Assembly: GCA_031261015.1 (NCBI GenBank)
Contig: JAISKG010000233.1
Location: forward strand, 1 to 15,670
From: Dysgonamonadaceae bacterium
Lineage (GTDB): Bacteria > Bacteroidota > Bacteroidia > Bacteroidales > Azobacteroidaceae
Reading direction: 5' to 3'
Length of the DNA stretch: 15,670 nt
Shown piece after piece: positions 7,773 through 15,573 of the stretch (positions are counted from its first letter, which is position 1; every line of letters begins with the position of its first letter). Both the position numbers and the translations under genes were made by a program. Under the pieces are notes generated by a model that worked only from the letters and a program-made list of their open reading frames with translations, searched no databases and was not told where the DNA came from.

Positions 7773-8348
7773 TCAATACCGGTTATGCACCACTTCCCAA
7801 TCAATAATCTCCCATAGCGCATTCAAATGATCGGCGCGCCTGTTCTGATAATCCAGATAATACGCATGTTCCCAAACATCAAAAGTTAAAATAGGAGTTA
7901 AGCCGTTGCGCATCGGATTGTCGCCGTTGGCGGTTTTCACGATTGAAAGTTTTTTGTCGGCATCTTTGACCAACCAAACCCAGCCGGAGCCGAAAATCGA
8001 AGTTCCGTCGGCTACAAATTGCTTCTTGAATTGATCGACACTGCCGAACGTTTCGTTAATCGCTTGCAAAATAGCGCCTTTCGGTTCACTGCCTTTCTTT
8101 GGCGTAAAACTGTGGAAATAAAAGGTGTGGTTCCACACTTGAGCGGCATTGTTGAAAATTCCGCCTGTCGCTTCCTTGATGATATGCTCCAAAGAAGCAT
8201 CTTCAAACGGAGTGCCGACGATCAACTGATTCAGGTTGTTGACGTAAGTCTGTACGTGTTTTCCCCAATGGAAATTCACGGTTTGCTCGCTGATTACGGG
8301 AGCGAGTGCGTTGTTGGTGTAAGGTAACACCGGCATTTCAAATTTCAT
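7773..8348 (-). CDS. sodB: Superoxide dismutase, Fe/Mn family
   Basis: The 191-residue cytoplasmic enzyme dismutes superoxide to oxygen and hydrogen peroxide. Metal ligands are visible at His27 (NFHWGKH), His74 (QVWNHTFYF), Asp157 and His161 (DVWEHAYYLDYQNRR). Tyr35 is the active-site gateway residue. Gln70 in the outer sphere is on the FeSOD side, while the second specificity position is Gly142 (TANGDNP) instead of the Gln of E. coli MnSOD or Ala of FeSOD. That Gln/Gly pairing resembles cambialistic enzymes of Bacteroidota such as Porphyromonas gingivalis, so use of either metal is likely. It is the last gene of the operon, 24 nt after the ornithine aminotransferase stop, and ends at a strong shared terminator. 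No separate promoter was seen, although one inside the upstream gene is possible. Confidence 0.95.
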   Translation of the reverse strand: MKFEMPVLPYTNNALAPVISEQTVNFHWGKHVQTYVNNLNQLIVGTPFEDASLEHIIKEATGGIFNNAAQVWNHTFYFHSFTPKKGSEPKGAILQAINETFGSVDQFKKQFVADGTSIFGSGWVWLVKDADKKLSIVKTANGDNPMRNGLTPILTFDVWEHAYYLDYQNRRADHLNALWEIIDWEVVHNRY

Positions 8349-8372
8349 AGGTCATTTTTTTTAGGTGAATAT

Positions 8373-9611
8373 TTATTCAAATGTCCGGATCGTCTGCCGG
8401 ATGATGTCGATACACTCCCGAAGTTGTGTTTCGGTGATCACCAGAGGCGGAGCAAAGCGGATGATATTTGTGTGTGTAGGTTTTGCCAGTAAACCCTTGT
8501 CTTTCAGTTGCAGGCAAATATGCCAAGCAATGTCGTTTTGTTCTTCATTATTGATTATCAGGGCATTGAGCAAGCCTTTTCCGCGAACAAATGAGGCAAG
8601 TTTGGAATCTTTGCAAAATTCGGCCATTTCCTGCCGGAAAATCTGTCCCAAGCGGAAGGCATTTTCCGCGAGTTTTTCTTCGCGAACAACTTCCAGAGCG
8701 GCCATCATAATCGAGGCGGCCATCGGATTGCCTCCGAACGTGGAACCGTGTTGCCCAGGCCGGATCACTTCCATAATTTCGTCGCTCGACAAAACGAGTG
8801 AAATGGGATAAGTCCCGCCGGATAAAGCTTTTCCAAGAATCAGAATATCGGGATGAACCTCATCGTAATCGCAAGCCAGCAGTTTGCCGGTGCGGGCAAC
8901 TCCCGTCTGCACTTCGTCGGCGATAAACAACACATTGTGTTGACGGCACAAGTTAAAACATTGTTTGAGGTAACCATCGTCAGGAACATAAGCTCCAGCT
9001 TCTCCCTGAATAGGTTCGACTAAAAAACCGGCGACATTCGGGTTTTCGTTCAACACTTTTTCGAGCGCGGCGACATCGTTGTACGGAATGATTGTAAATC
9101 CCGGGGTGAAAGGTCCATAGTGATTGAATGCGCTCGGATCGATGGAAAAAGAAATGATCGTCGTCGTTCGTCCATGGAAATTATTTTCGCAAACAACAAT
9201 TTGCGCAGTATTTTCCGGGATGTTTTTCTTTTCATACGCCCATTTCCGGCATAATTTGAGCGCGGTTTCGACGGCTTCGGCTCCCGTATTCATCGGCAAC
9301 ATCTTGTCGTAACCGAAATAATGGGCCACATATTCTTCGCACAATCCCAGACGGTCGTTGTAAAACGCGCGGGAGGTCAACGTCAGTTTTTTCGCTTGCT
9401 CGATCAGCGCCTGAATAATTTTTGGATGACAATGTCCTTGATTGACAGCTGAATAAGCCGAAAGAAAATCGTAATATTGTTTTCCTTCGATGTCCCAGAC
9501 GTACACGCCTTCGCCGCGTTCGAGCACTACGGGCAGTGGGTGATAATTGTGTGCGCCGAACTGTTCTTCCAATTCGATGTATTGCGCAGCAGATAAGTGA
9601 TTTGTTTTCAT
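8373..9611 (-). CDS. rocD: Ornithine aminotransferase (ornithine--oxo-acid transaminase)
   Basis: The 412-residue PLP enzyme moves the delta-amino group of ornithine to 2-oxoglutarate, giving glutamate-5-semialdehyde (in equilibrium with pyrroline-5-carboxylate) and glutamate. Class III aminotransferase motifs are clear: [13 protein letters not shown] (108-120), FHGRT (145-149), EPIQGEAG (199-206), ADEVQTG with Asp232 (231-237) and LGKALSGG with the PLP lysine Lys261. Length fits the family. I start it at 9611, not at the longer in-frame ATG at 9650, because 9611 gives the family N-terminus ([10 protein letters not shown]) and makes an ATGA overlap with the stop of the preceding gene, a sign of translational coupling. 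With the upstream CtlX-type hydrolase it makes a plausible citrulline/arginine to glutamate route. Acetylornithine or related transaminase activity is the main alternative; the neighbours favour ornithine. Confidence 0.93.
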   Translation of the reverse strand: MKTNHLSAAQYIELEEQFGAHNYHPLPVVLERGEGVYVWDIEGKQYYDFLSAYSAVNQGHCHPKIIQALIEQAKKLTLTSRAFYNDRLGLCEEYVAHYFGYDKMLPMNTGAEAVETALKLCRKWAYEKKNIPENTAQIVVCENNFHGRTTTIISFSIDPSAFNHYGPFTPGFTIIPYNDVAALEKVLNENPNVAGFLVEPIQGEAGAYVPDDGYLKQCFNLCRQHNVLFIADEVQTGVARTGKLLACDYDEVHPDILILGKALSGGTYPISLVLSSDEIMEVIRPGQHGSTFGGNPMAASIMMAALEVVREEKLAENAFRLGQIFRQEMAEFCKDSKLASFVRGKGLLNALIINNEEQNDIAWHICLQLKDKGLLAKPTHTNIIRFAPPLVITETQLRECIDIIRQTIRTFE

Positions 9612-10549
9612 TGTGTTAATGAGTTCGTAAATATTTCGGCCATCATGCAACGCGCGCTTCCGCCACCATATTTTTCAATGGCAGGAAGAGCGACCGGCAC
9701 AATTTCGTTGAAGGCGCTCAAATGTTTCATTTGCTCATCCGTCAGCGATTGGTAAGCTGATGCTGATAGAACTAACAATTTTTCGCCGGATTTGTTTTCG
9801 ATTTGCAACATGTTTCCGGCAAAACAGTGCATTTGCTTTTCCGTAATGGAAATGATTTCTTTGTTTGTATCTTTTAGATTTTCAACAACTTGCTTTCTTT
9901 CCTCCGGATCGTCGATGGAATCCAAACAAACTACGGCGTAGCGATCGGCCACGCACATTATCACATTGGTGTGATAAATCGGCAAGCGTTGCCTGTCAAC
10001 CGTTTGGTTGGCATGGAAATACACCGGTTTGAAATTCAAATCCCGGCAAAACCGGAGAAACAAATCGCGATCGGTTCGTTCCGATAAAGCGGCGTAAGCG
10101 ACACGGTTCGCGCGATCGAGAATCATGCTGCCGGTACCTTCCAAAAAGCGATTGTCTTTTTCAGCGTCTGTATAATCGATCAACGTTTGCATCGTAAATC
10201 CTTTGTTTTCCAAAAGTTTAAGCAAATCCAACCGTCGCTCGGCGCGCCGATTCTCAGCAAACATCGGATACAAAACGACCGTGCCGCCGGCGTGAAAAGA
10301 AATCCAGTTGTTTGGAAAAATCGAATCCGGCGTATGCGGTTCGAGCGTATCCTGTACAACGACAACTTCTACGTCTTTTTGCTGCAAGGTGTTGACCATC
10401 CGTTGAAATTCCAGCAAAGCTTGCGCCTGAATCGTAGAAACAGGCGCATCGCTTCGTTGCTGAAAATAGTTGTTCTCGGCCGTCTGCTCGTTAAATCCGA
10501 ACGCTACCGGCTCGATCATCAACAGGATATGTGTGTTTTGCCGCTCCAT
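9608..10549 (-). CDS. ctlX: CtlX-type hydrolase of the amidinotransferase/DDAH superfamily (probable citrulline or arginine hydrolysis)
   Basis: The 313-residue protein belongs to the guanidino-group-modifying superfamily (arginine deiminase, DDAH, amidinotransferase). Visible signatures are PDSIFPNNW (74-82), RFLEGTGS with Glu137, YHTN with His193, and GGGSARCM with the nucleophilic Cys301, the usual Cys/His/acid set. It best fits the CtlX branch, whose characterised members act on citrulline as ureidases, giving ornithine, CO2 and ammonia; arginine or methylarginine hydrolysis is possible. The neighbouring ornithine aminotransferase would use the ornithine formed, which supports that reading. 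The start codon directly follows the stop of the upstream gene (TGA then ATG, no gap), and the gene overlaps rocD by 4 nt, so the three genes are co-translated. No signal peptide is seen; the protein is cytoplasmic. Confidence 0.85.
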   Translation of the reverse strand: MERQNTHILLMIEPVAFGFNEQTAENNYFQQRSDAPVSTIQAQALLEFQRMVNTLQQKDVEVVVVQDTLEPHTPDSIFPNNWISFHAGGTVVLYPMFAENRRAERRLDLLKLLENKGFTMQTLIDYTDAEKDNRFLEGTGSMILDRANRVAYAALSERTDRDLFLRFCRDLNFKPVYFHANQTVDRQRLPIYHTNVIMCVADRYAVVCLDSIDDPEERKQVVENLKDTNKEIISITEKQMHCFAGNMLQIENKSGEKLLVLSASAYQSLTDEQMKHLSAFNEIVPVALPAIEKYGGGSARCMMAEIFTNSLTQ

Positions 10550-11893
10550 TCAACGTTTTAATTGATGTTTTTCGACAAATTTTTTCAATACGTCTTCCAA
10601 ATTCGGACGGCCGATTTCCTGCAGTTCGTAACCTACTTTCACCGTCCGCTGCTTGATGTTGATAATTCGTCCCAAGTCAATCGGGGTTCCGATCACGACA
10701 GCATCACACGGCGTGCGGGCAATCGTTTCTTCGAGATCTTTGATTTGCTGTTCGCCATAGCCCATCGCCGGGAGCAACACGCCGATTTCGGGGTATTTCT
10801 GGAAAGTATAACTCAGTTTGCCCACCGTGTAAGGACGAGGATCGACTAATTCGGCAGCTCCATATTTTAAAGCGGCCACGGTTCCTGCGCCGATTTTCAT
10901 TTCGCCGTGCGTCAAAGTAGGTCCATCTTCTACAACTAAAACGCGTTTGTTGGCGATCCATTCGGGTTTATCGACCGTGAGGTAGGAAACTGCATCCACG
11001 ACAACAGCTTTCGGGTTGATTTTCGCAATGTTGCGACGCACGATATTGATATTTTCCAGTGAAGCGGAATCAATTTTGTTGATACAAATAACGTCGGACA
11101 TGCGTGCGACAACTTCGCCCGGATAATACGACACTTCCGCGCCCGGACGCAAAGGATCGACCACGCCGATCATCAAATCGGGAACATAGAACGGAAAGTC
11201 GTTATTGCCGCCGTCCCACAGGATAATATCGCAGCCGTCAGGATCTTTTTCGGCCTCGCGCAGAATGGCTTCGTAGTCCACGCCGGCGTAAATCACGTTG
11301 CGGTTCGTCACCACATGCGGCTCGTATTCTTCCATTTCTTCGATGGTGCATTCGTGTTTTTTCAGGTCTTCGACCGTTGCAAACCGTTGCACTTTTTGTT
11401 TTACCAAATCGCCGTAAGGCATTGGGTGGCGGATGGCGACGACTTTTAATCCCATTTCGACCAAAATTTCGATGATCCGGCGGGAAGTCTGGCTTTTGCC
11501 GCAACCGGTGCGCGTAGCTCCGACCGCGATCACCGGCTTCGTCGAGCGAATCATGGTTTCTTTTGGGCCGAGCAGCCAAAAATCCGCACCGGCCGCATTC
11601 ACGATCGCGCTCACGTGCATCACGCGCGGGTAAGGCACGTCGCTGTAAGAAAATACGCAAACATCAACTTGCAAATCGCCGATCAATTTTGGGAGTTCTT
11701 CTTCCGCATAAATCGGAATTCCGGCGGGATACAAATCACCGGCTAGCTCTTTCGGATATTTTCGTCCGTCGATATCCGGAATTTGGGCGGCAGTGAAAGC
11801 CACTACGTTGTAATTGTCATTCCCTCGGAAAAAAGTATTGAAATTATGAAAATCTCTTCCGGCAGCGCCGATAATAATTACATTTTTCTTCAT
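10550..11893 (-). CDS. Cyclic 2,3-diphosphoglycerate synthetase-like P-loop protein (COG2403 type)
   Basis: The 447-residue protein starts with a nucleotide-binding-like segment (MKKNVIIIGAAGRDFHNFN). A second P-loop of the SIMIBI type lies at 124-134 (VGATRTGCGKS), close in form to the GTDTGVGKT loop of dethiobiotin synthetase. Other conserved blocks are IILWDGGNNDFPFY, NKIDSAS (an NKxD guanine-type motif), and VVEDGPTLTHGEM. The pattern matches the predicted-GTPase family that contains archaeal cyclic 2,3-diphosphoglycerate synthetase. That product is an archaeal thermoprotectant; a Bacteroidota cell would hardly be expected to make it, so the real substrate is unknown. Its place as first gene of a fused-spaced operon with ctlX and rocD suggests a role in arginine/citrulline catabolism, perhaps ATP-dependent. 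It starts after a good promoter (11945-11975); its stop codon is followed at once by the ctlX start. Confidence 0.8.
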   Translation of the reverse strand: MKKNVIIIGAAGRDFHNFNTFFRGNDNYNVVAFTAAQIPDIDGRKYPKELAGDLYPAGIPIYAEEELPKLIGDLQVDVCVFSYSDVPYPRVMHVSAIVNAAGADFWLLGPKETMIRSTKPVIAVGATRTGCGKSQTSRRIIEILVEMGLKVVAIRHPMPYGDLVKQKVQRFATVEDLKKHECTIEEMEEYEPHVVTNRNVIYAGVDYEAILREAEKDPDGCDIILWDGGNNDFPFYVPDLMIGVVDPLRPGAEVSYYPGEVVARMSDVICINKIDSASLENINIVRRNIAKINPKAVVVDAVSYLTVDKPEWIANKRVLVVEDGPTLTHGEMKIGAGTVAALKYGAAELVDPRPYTVGKLSYTFQKYPEIGVLLPAMGYGEQQIKDLEETIARTPCDAVVIGTPIDLGRIINIKQRTVKVGYELQEIGRPNLEDVLKKFVEKHQLKR

Positions 11894-11944
11894 AAAATCT
11901 ATTTTTTATTTTAAATTATAAGTTCGATTATAAATCCGTTTAGA

Positions 11945-11975
11945 CAAAGCTAAGCATTATTTTTGAGAAAAGCAA
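11945..11975 (-). promoter_or_regulatory. Promoter of the P-loop/ctlX/rocD/sod operon
   Basis: On the minus strand TTG (11975-11973), a 20-nt spacer and TAGCTTTG (11952-11945) match the Bacteroidota promoter pattern. Transcription should start near 11938, about 45 nt before the ATG at 11893. No other promoter is evident inside the operon. Confidence 0.65.
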
Positions 11976-11981
11976 TGAGTA

Positions 11982-12012
11982 TTTGCGCTTTTATTTTTTT
12001 TTACTACCTTTG
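11982..12012 (+). promoter_or_regulatory. Promoter of iorA-iorB
   Basis: TTTG (11982-11985), a 19-nt T-rich spacer and TACCTTTG (12005-12012) match the Bacteroidota consensus well. The start point near 12019 leaves only about 15 nt of leader before the iorA ATG. Its upstream element lies 6 bp from that of the divergent promoter. Confidence 0.7.
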
Positions 12013-12033
12013 TTCATTCCATTCTAATACTAT

Positions 12034-13626
12034 ATGAAAAAACAACTTTTCTTAGGGGACGAGGCGATTGCGCAAGCTGCGATCGATGCCGGTTTATCGG
12101 GCGTATATTCCTATCCCGGAACTCCTTCCACCGAAATTACCGAATTTATTCAACATTCGGCTTTAGCCAAAGAGCGCGGAATTTATTCGCAATGGTGCAG
12201 TAACGAAAAAACGGCGGTCGAAGCCGCTTTCGGCATGTCCTACGCGGGCAAGCGCGTACTTTCGTGCATGAAACATGTGGGATTGAATGTTGCCGCTGAT
12301 GCTTTTATGAATCTCGCTTTGACAGGAATCAACGGCGGAATGATCCTCGTGACGGCCGATGATCCGTCGATGCACTCTTCTCAAAACGAGCAGGATAACA
12401 GGTTTTACGGCAATTTTGCCATGATTCCGGTTTTCGAGCCGTCGAATCAACAGGAAGCCTACGACATGGTTTACGAAGGCTTTGAGTTATCCGAAAAATG
12501 GGGCTATCCCATTCTACTTCGGATCACTACGCGAATGGCTCATTCGCGAGCCGGAGTGCAAACCCGCCCATTGCAAGCGCAAAATCCGGTGAAAATCGAA
12601 GCAGAAGCGCGGCAGAAATACATTCTTTTGCCGGCTATTGCCCGGAAACGGTTTCAAATTTTACTTCAAAAACAAGCCGAATTTCTGGATGCTTCCGAAA
12701 AGTCAACTTATAATCAATTATTTATTCCGGAAAAACGATCGCCTTTGGGAATTGTCGCTTGCGGAATCGCTTTCAATTATTTACAGGAAAATTTCCCCGC
12801 CGGTTTTGAAAATCCGGTTTTGAAAATCAGTCAGTATCCGCTCCCGAAAAAGCAATTGCTGCAATTGACGGAAAATTGCGAGGAAATTTTGGTTTTGGAA
12901 GACGGTTATCCCATTGTAGAAGAGCAATTGAAAGGTTATTTGGGTGTCGGATTGAAAGTGCATGGACGTTTGGACGGAACGCTTCCGCGTGCCGGCGAAC
13001 TCACGCCCGACAATGTACGCAAGGCCTTGGGATTGCCGGTTGTTTCTCCTTATATTATTCCCGATGTAGTGGCAATGCGACCGCCGGCGTTGTGCATGGG
13101 TTGCGGCCATCGCGACGTCTATTTGGCGCTGAATGAAGTGTTACAAGAATACAAAGATCCGCGTGTGTTTGCCGACATCGGTTGTTATACTTTGGGCGCC
13201 TTGCCACCGTTTCAAGCCATTGATTCTTGCATAGATATGGGTGCATCCATCACGATGGCGCGGGGAGCTTCCGAAGCCGGCGTTTTTCCGTCGGTAGCCG
13301 TCATCGGCGATTCCACGTTTACTCATTCCGGCATGACCGGATTATTGGATTGCGTCAACAGCCGAGCTAACGTTCTGATTATCATTTCCGATAATGAAAC
13401 AACCGGCATGACAGGAGGACAAGATTCGGCCGCCACAGGACGGATCGAAGCAATATGTCGCGGCATCGGCGTAGAACCCGGCCATTTGCGGAGCGTGGTT
13501 CCTTTGAAAAAAAATTATGAGGAAATGAAAGTGATGATCCGCGAAGAAATCGACTATCCCGGTGTGTCGGTCATCGTTCCTTGCCGGGAATGTATTCAAA
13601 CGTACAAAAGAAAATTAAAAGCCTGA
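12034..13626 (+). CDS. iorA: Indolepyruvate:ferredoxin oxidoreductase, alpha subunit (short form)
   Basis: IorA is the thiamine-diphosphate subunit that decarboxylates aryl pyruvates (from Trp, Phe, Tyr) to aryl-acetyl-CoA while reducing ferredoxin. Residues 1-180 form the pyrimidine-binding domain (YSYPGTPSTEITEF; CSNEKTAVEAAFG with Glu58). Residues about 350-515 form the diphosphate-binding domain: CMGCGHRD (354-361), DIGCYTLG, and the GDSTFTHSG (425-433) to SDNETTGMTGGQD (452-464) motif, which binds Mg-ThDP. The protein is 530 residues and ends shortly after VSVIVPCREC, so the C-terminal two-[4Fe-4S] ferredoxin domain of longer archaeal IorA (about 600-650 residues) is absent; no lost frame for it is visible before iorB. 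iorB follows after 7 nt. The pair fits fermentation of aromatic amino acids in an anaerobe; the reaction direction could also be biosynthetic. Confidence 0.93.
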   Translation: MKKQLFLGDEAIAQAAIDAGLSGVYSYPGTPSTEITEFIQHSALAKERGIYSQWCSNEKTAVEAAFGMSYAGKRVLSCMKHVGLNVAADAFMNLALTGINGGMILVTADDPSMHSSQNEQDNRFYGNFAMIPVFEPSNQQEAYDMVYEGFELSEKWGYPILLRITTRMAHSRAGVQTRPLQAQNPVKIEAEARQKYILLPAIARKRFQILLQKQAEFLDASEKSTYNQLFIPEKRSPLGIVACGIAFNYLQENFPAGFENPVLKISQYPLPKKQLLQLTENCEEILVLEDGYPIVEEQLKGYLGVGLKVHGRLDGTLPRAGELTPDNVRKALGLPVVSPYIIPDVVAMRPPALCMGCGHRDVYLALNEVLQEYKDPRVFADIGCYTLGALPPFQAIDSCIDMGASITMARGASEAGVFPSVAVIGDSTFTHSGMTGLLDCVNSRANVLIIISDNETTGMTGGQDSAATGRIEAICRGIGVEPGHLRSVVPLKKNYEEMKVMIREEIDYPGVSVIVPCRECIQTYKRKLKA

Positions 13627-13633
13627 GTCACCC

Positions 13634-14197
13634 ATGAAAACAGATATTATTTTAGCCGGAGTAGGCGGGCAGGGCATCTTGACGATCGCTGCTGTAATCG
13701 GCGAAGCCGCCTTAGCAGAAGGATGTTACATGAAACAAGCCGAAGTGCACGGCATGAGTCAGCGAGGCGGCGACGTGCAGTCGCATTTGCGAATCAGCGA
13801 CCGGCCCGTCGCTTCCGATCTGATTCCGTTGGGCAGCGCGGATTTGATTGTTTCGCTCGAGCCGATGGAGGCTTTGCGTTATTTACCTTATTTGAAAAAA
13901 GACGGTTGGATAGTCACTCATTCGGAACCGTTTGACAATATTTCCAATTATCCGGAAATGGAAAAAATCCGTGCCGAATATGAACGTTTGCCGAATAAAG
14001 TGATTTTAAATGTGGAGCAAATCGCGAAAGATTTAGGCGCGCCGCGTTCGAGCAATGTGGTGTTATTGGGAGCAGCATCGCCTTACATCGGGTTGCCGTT
14101 TGAGCAGTTGGAGAAAGGGATTCGGAGTATTTTCGAGAGAAAGGGGGAAGAGGTTGTGGAGCTGAATTTGAAAGCTTTGCGAGCTTTATCAGCATAG
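13634..14197 (+). CDS. iorB: Indolepyruvate:ferredoxin oxidoreductase, beta subunit
   Basis: The 187-residue protein is the gamma-type domain partner (POR/KOR gamma family) of IorA. It begins with the family hallmark ILAGVGGQGILT (GxGGQG at 9-14), followed by KQAEVHGMSQRGGDVQSHLR (34-53) and SADLIVSLEPMEALRYL. It begins 7 nt after the iorA stop and must share its transcript. Together they form the heteromeric enzyme. Its last 9 nt (14189-14197) overlap the end of the convergent HigB/HigA-like ORF, and no terminator hairpin is visible between them. Confidence 0.93.
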   Translation: MKTDIILAGVGGQGILTIAAVIGEAALAEGCYMKQAEVHGMSQRGGDVQSHLRISDRPVASDLIPLGSADLIVSLEPMEALRYLPYLKKDGWIVTHSEPFDNISNYPEMEKIRAEYERLPNKVILNVEQIAKDLGAPRSSNVVLLGAASPYIGLPFEQLEKGIRSIFERKGEEVVELNLKALRALSA

Positions 14198-14497
14198 TTG
14201 CAGGTGGTATTCCTTTTTTCGTATTACCTCTTTTTCTTCCAATGATAATGCTACCAATTCGTCAACGGTAGGCTTTCCGATAAGAAAATGGGTGTTTTCG
14301 TATTCGATAACCATATCCGATACCAAACTTAATTCTCTTGCTTTTGGATCATTAGCTGGAGTATTGTCGTTAACTAACGGCAATAATTCTTCTATTTTGG
14401 CAACTGCTAATTTGTATTGTTTTAGGGCTACACGCGAATCTTCATATCCTTTCGTTTCATAAAACTGTTTTAATTTGCTGTGGGATACAATTTTCAT
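14189..14497 (-). pseudogene. HigB::HigA in-frame chimera, remnant of a type II toxin-antitoxin locus
   Basis: The 102-residue ORF reads as two joined pieces. Residues 1-26 (MKIVSHSKLKQFYETKGYED, then SRVALK) match the start of a HigB-type mRNA-interferase toxin. From about 28 to 82 the protein matches the start of a HigA antitoxin (AVAKIEELLPLVNDNTP, ELSLVSDMVIEYENTHF, GKPTVDEL). The HigB catalytic body and the HigA helix-turn-helix are both missing; the last 20 residues (after about VALSLEEKE) are not recognisable. The simplest reading is deletion of the toxin body plus the toxin/antitoxin junction, joined in frame near KQY, with the 3' part lost against iorB. The frame is open, so a small protein could still be made. 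I start at 14497 rather than the longer ATG at 14545, which would lie within the tRNA. It begins 19 nt after the tRNA-Leu. The domain match is from memory of the families, not a search. Confidence 0.7.
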
Positions 14498-14516
14498 TTT
14501 TGTAAGATTTTGTTTG

Positions 14517-14600
14517 TGCCCAAAACAGGACTCGAACCTGCACATCCTTGCGAATACTAGTCCCTGAAACTAGCGCGTCTACCAATTCCGCCATTTGGGC
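14517..14600 (-). tRNA. tRNA-Leu (anticodon CAG)
   Basis: The minus strand folds as an 84-nt class II tRNA: acceptor GCCCAAA pairing with TTTGGGC, D-arm region GCGGAATTGGTAGACGC typical of tRNA-Leu, anticodon stem CTAGT/ACTAG around loop TTCAGGG (anticodon CAG, reading CUG), a long variable arm, and T-arm CAGGTTCGAGTCCTG. The discriminator is A. The 3' CCA is not encoded (next bases CAA). It has its own promoter upstream. Confidence 0.95.
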
Positions 14601-14630
14601 AAATAATCAATGCGATTCACATTGACGGCG

Positions 14631-14660
14631 CAAAGATACAACTTTTCCGTAAATATTCAA
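14631..14660 (-). promoter_or_regulatory. Promoter of tRNA-Leu
   Basis: TTG (14660-14658), a 19-nt spacer and TATCTTTG (14638-14631) on the minus strand match the Bacteroidota pattern. The TTG overlaps the dapA stop codon. Transcription would begin near 14624, some 24 nt before the tRNA 5' end, and could run on into the HigB::HigA ORF. Confidence 0.65.
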
Positions 14661-15553
14661 CAGCATTGAATCCGTAATTCCTGCAAAATGCAGCGAATCT
14701 TTTCGTAAGTTGTGATTTGTGCGGGAATTAAAGGTAAGCGCAATTCGTTTTGAATGTATCCCATCAAATGCAACATACTTTTCACGCCGGCCGGACTTCC
14801 ATCAACAAATAATAATTTAAACAATTCGGTAAAACGATGGTGAATATCCACTGCCTGAGCATGATCGCCGGCCAAAGCCGAACGTACCATACAACCGAAT
14901 TCTTTTGGTAAAGCATTTCCTATCACAGAAATAACTCCCGAAGCGCCTAAAGTAATCAATGGGAAAGCAAAGCCGTCGTCGCCCGAAATGACTTGAAAAC
15001 CGGCGGGCTTGTTTTTGATAATATCGCCTATTTGTGTCATGTTGCCCGAAGATTCTTTCACGCCGGCGATTGTATCAAAATCGCGCGCCAAGCGCAAAGT
15101 CGTTTCCACGGTCATATTCACGCCGGTGCGCCCCGGTACGTTGTAGAGAATCACCGGTAAGGGACTCGCTTGGGCAATTGCTTTGTAATGTTGATAAATT
15201 CCTTCCTGCGAAGGCTTATTGTAATACGGAACTACCGAAAGAATCGCATCGATACCGGACAAATCATCGGTTTTCAGTTTGTGCACCAAAGCGGCTGTAT
15301 TATTTCCTCCGGCTCCCAAAATAATCGGAATTTTTCCATTGACTTGCTTGATGACCGATTGTTTGATCTGCTGTTGCTCTTCCGGAGTTAAAGTCGGTGT
15401 TTCGGCGGTCGTGCCCAACACTACCAAATAATCCGTCCCATTTTGCAATTGATAGTCAACTATCTTTGACAAAGCAAGATAATCCACTTCTCCATTTGCT
15501 TGAAAAGGAGTAATCAAGGCTACTCCCAGGCCTTTTAGATTTATTTTTTTCAT
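14657..15553 (-). CDS. dapA: 4-hydroxy-tetrahydrodipicolinate synthase
   Basis: The 298-residue TIM-barrel enzyme condenses pyruvate with aspartate semialdehyde, the first step of the diaminopimelate/lysine branch, feeding peptidoglycan and lysine in the cytoplasm. Key residues are visible: GTTAET with Thr48/Thr49, PYYNKP with Tyr111, LYNVPGRTG with Tyr137 and Arg142, and AGVKESSG with the Schiff-base Lys166, then GDDGFAFPL and GASGVISVIGN. Length matches the family. I start at 15553 because MKKINLKGLG fits the family N-terminus and lies 14-20 nt after a promoter; the longer in-frame ATG at 15619 would add 22 residues translated from the promoter and hairpin. N-acetylneuraminate lyase-type relatives are the alternative, but the motif set favours DapA. 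It is a single gene, followed closely by tRNA-Leu. Confidence 0.94.
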   Translation of the reverse strand: MKKINLKGLGVALITPFQANGEVDYLALSKIVDYQLQNGTDYLVVLGTTAETPTLTPEEQQQIKQSVIKQVNGKIPIILGAGGNNTAALVHKLKTDDLSGIDAILSVVPYYNKPSQEGIYQHYKAIAQASPLPVILYNVPGRTGVNMTVETTLRLARDFDTIAGVKESSGNMTQIGDIIKNKPAGFQVISGDDGFAFPLITLGASGVISVIGNALPKEFGCMVRSALAGDHAQAVDIHHRFTELFKLLFVDGSPAGVKSMLHLMGYIQNELRLPLIPAQITTYEKIRCILQELRIQCC

Positions 15554-15573
15554 CCGGATATTCAAATAGCCAA

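Noticed and set aside
11238..11660. 140-codon Arg-rich open frame on the minus strand inside the P-loop gene
   Set aside because: It overlaps the conserved P-loop gene in another frame and shows no motif or initiation context; it is a shadow.
13914..14195. Minus-strand open frame opposite iorB
   Set aside because: It is antisense to a gene with a full GxGGQG family match and has no motif of its own.
14498..14545. Longer start for the HigB::HigA ORF at 14545
   Set aside because: The extra 16 codons would be translated from inside the tRNA-Leu; the ATG at 14497 gives the HigB-like N-terminus.
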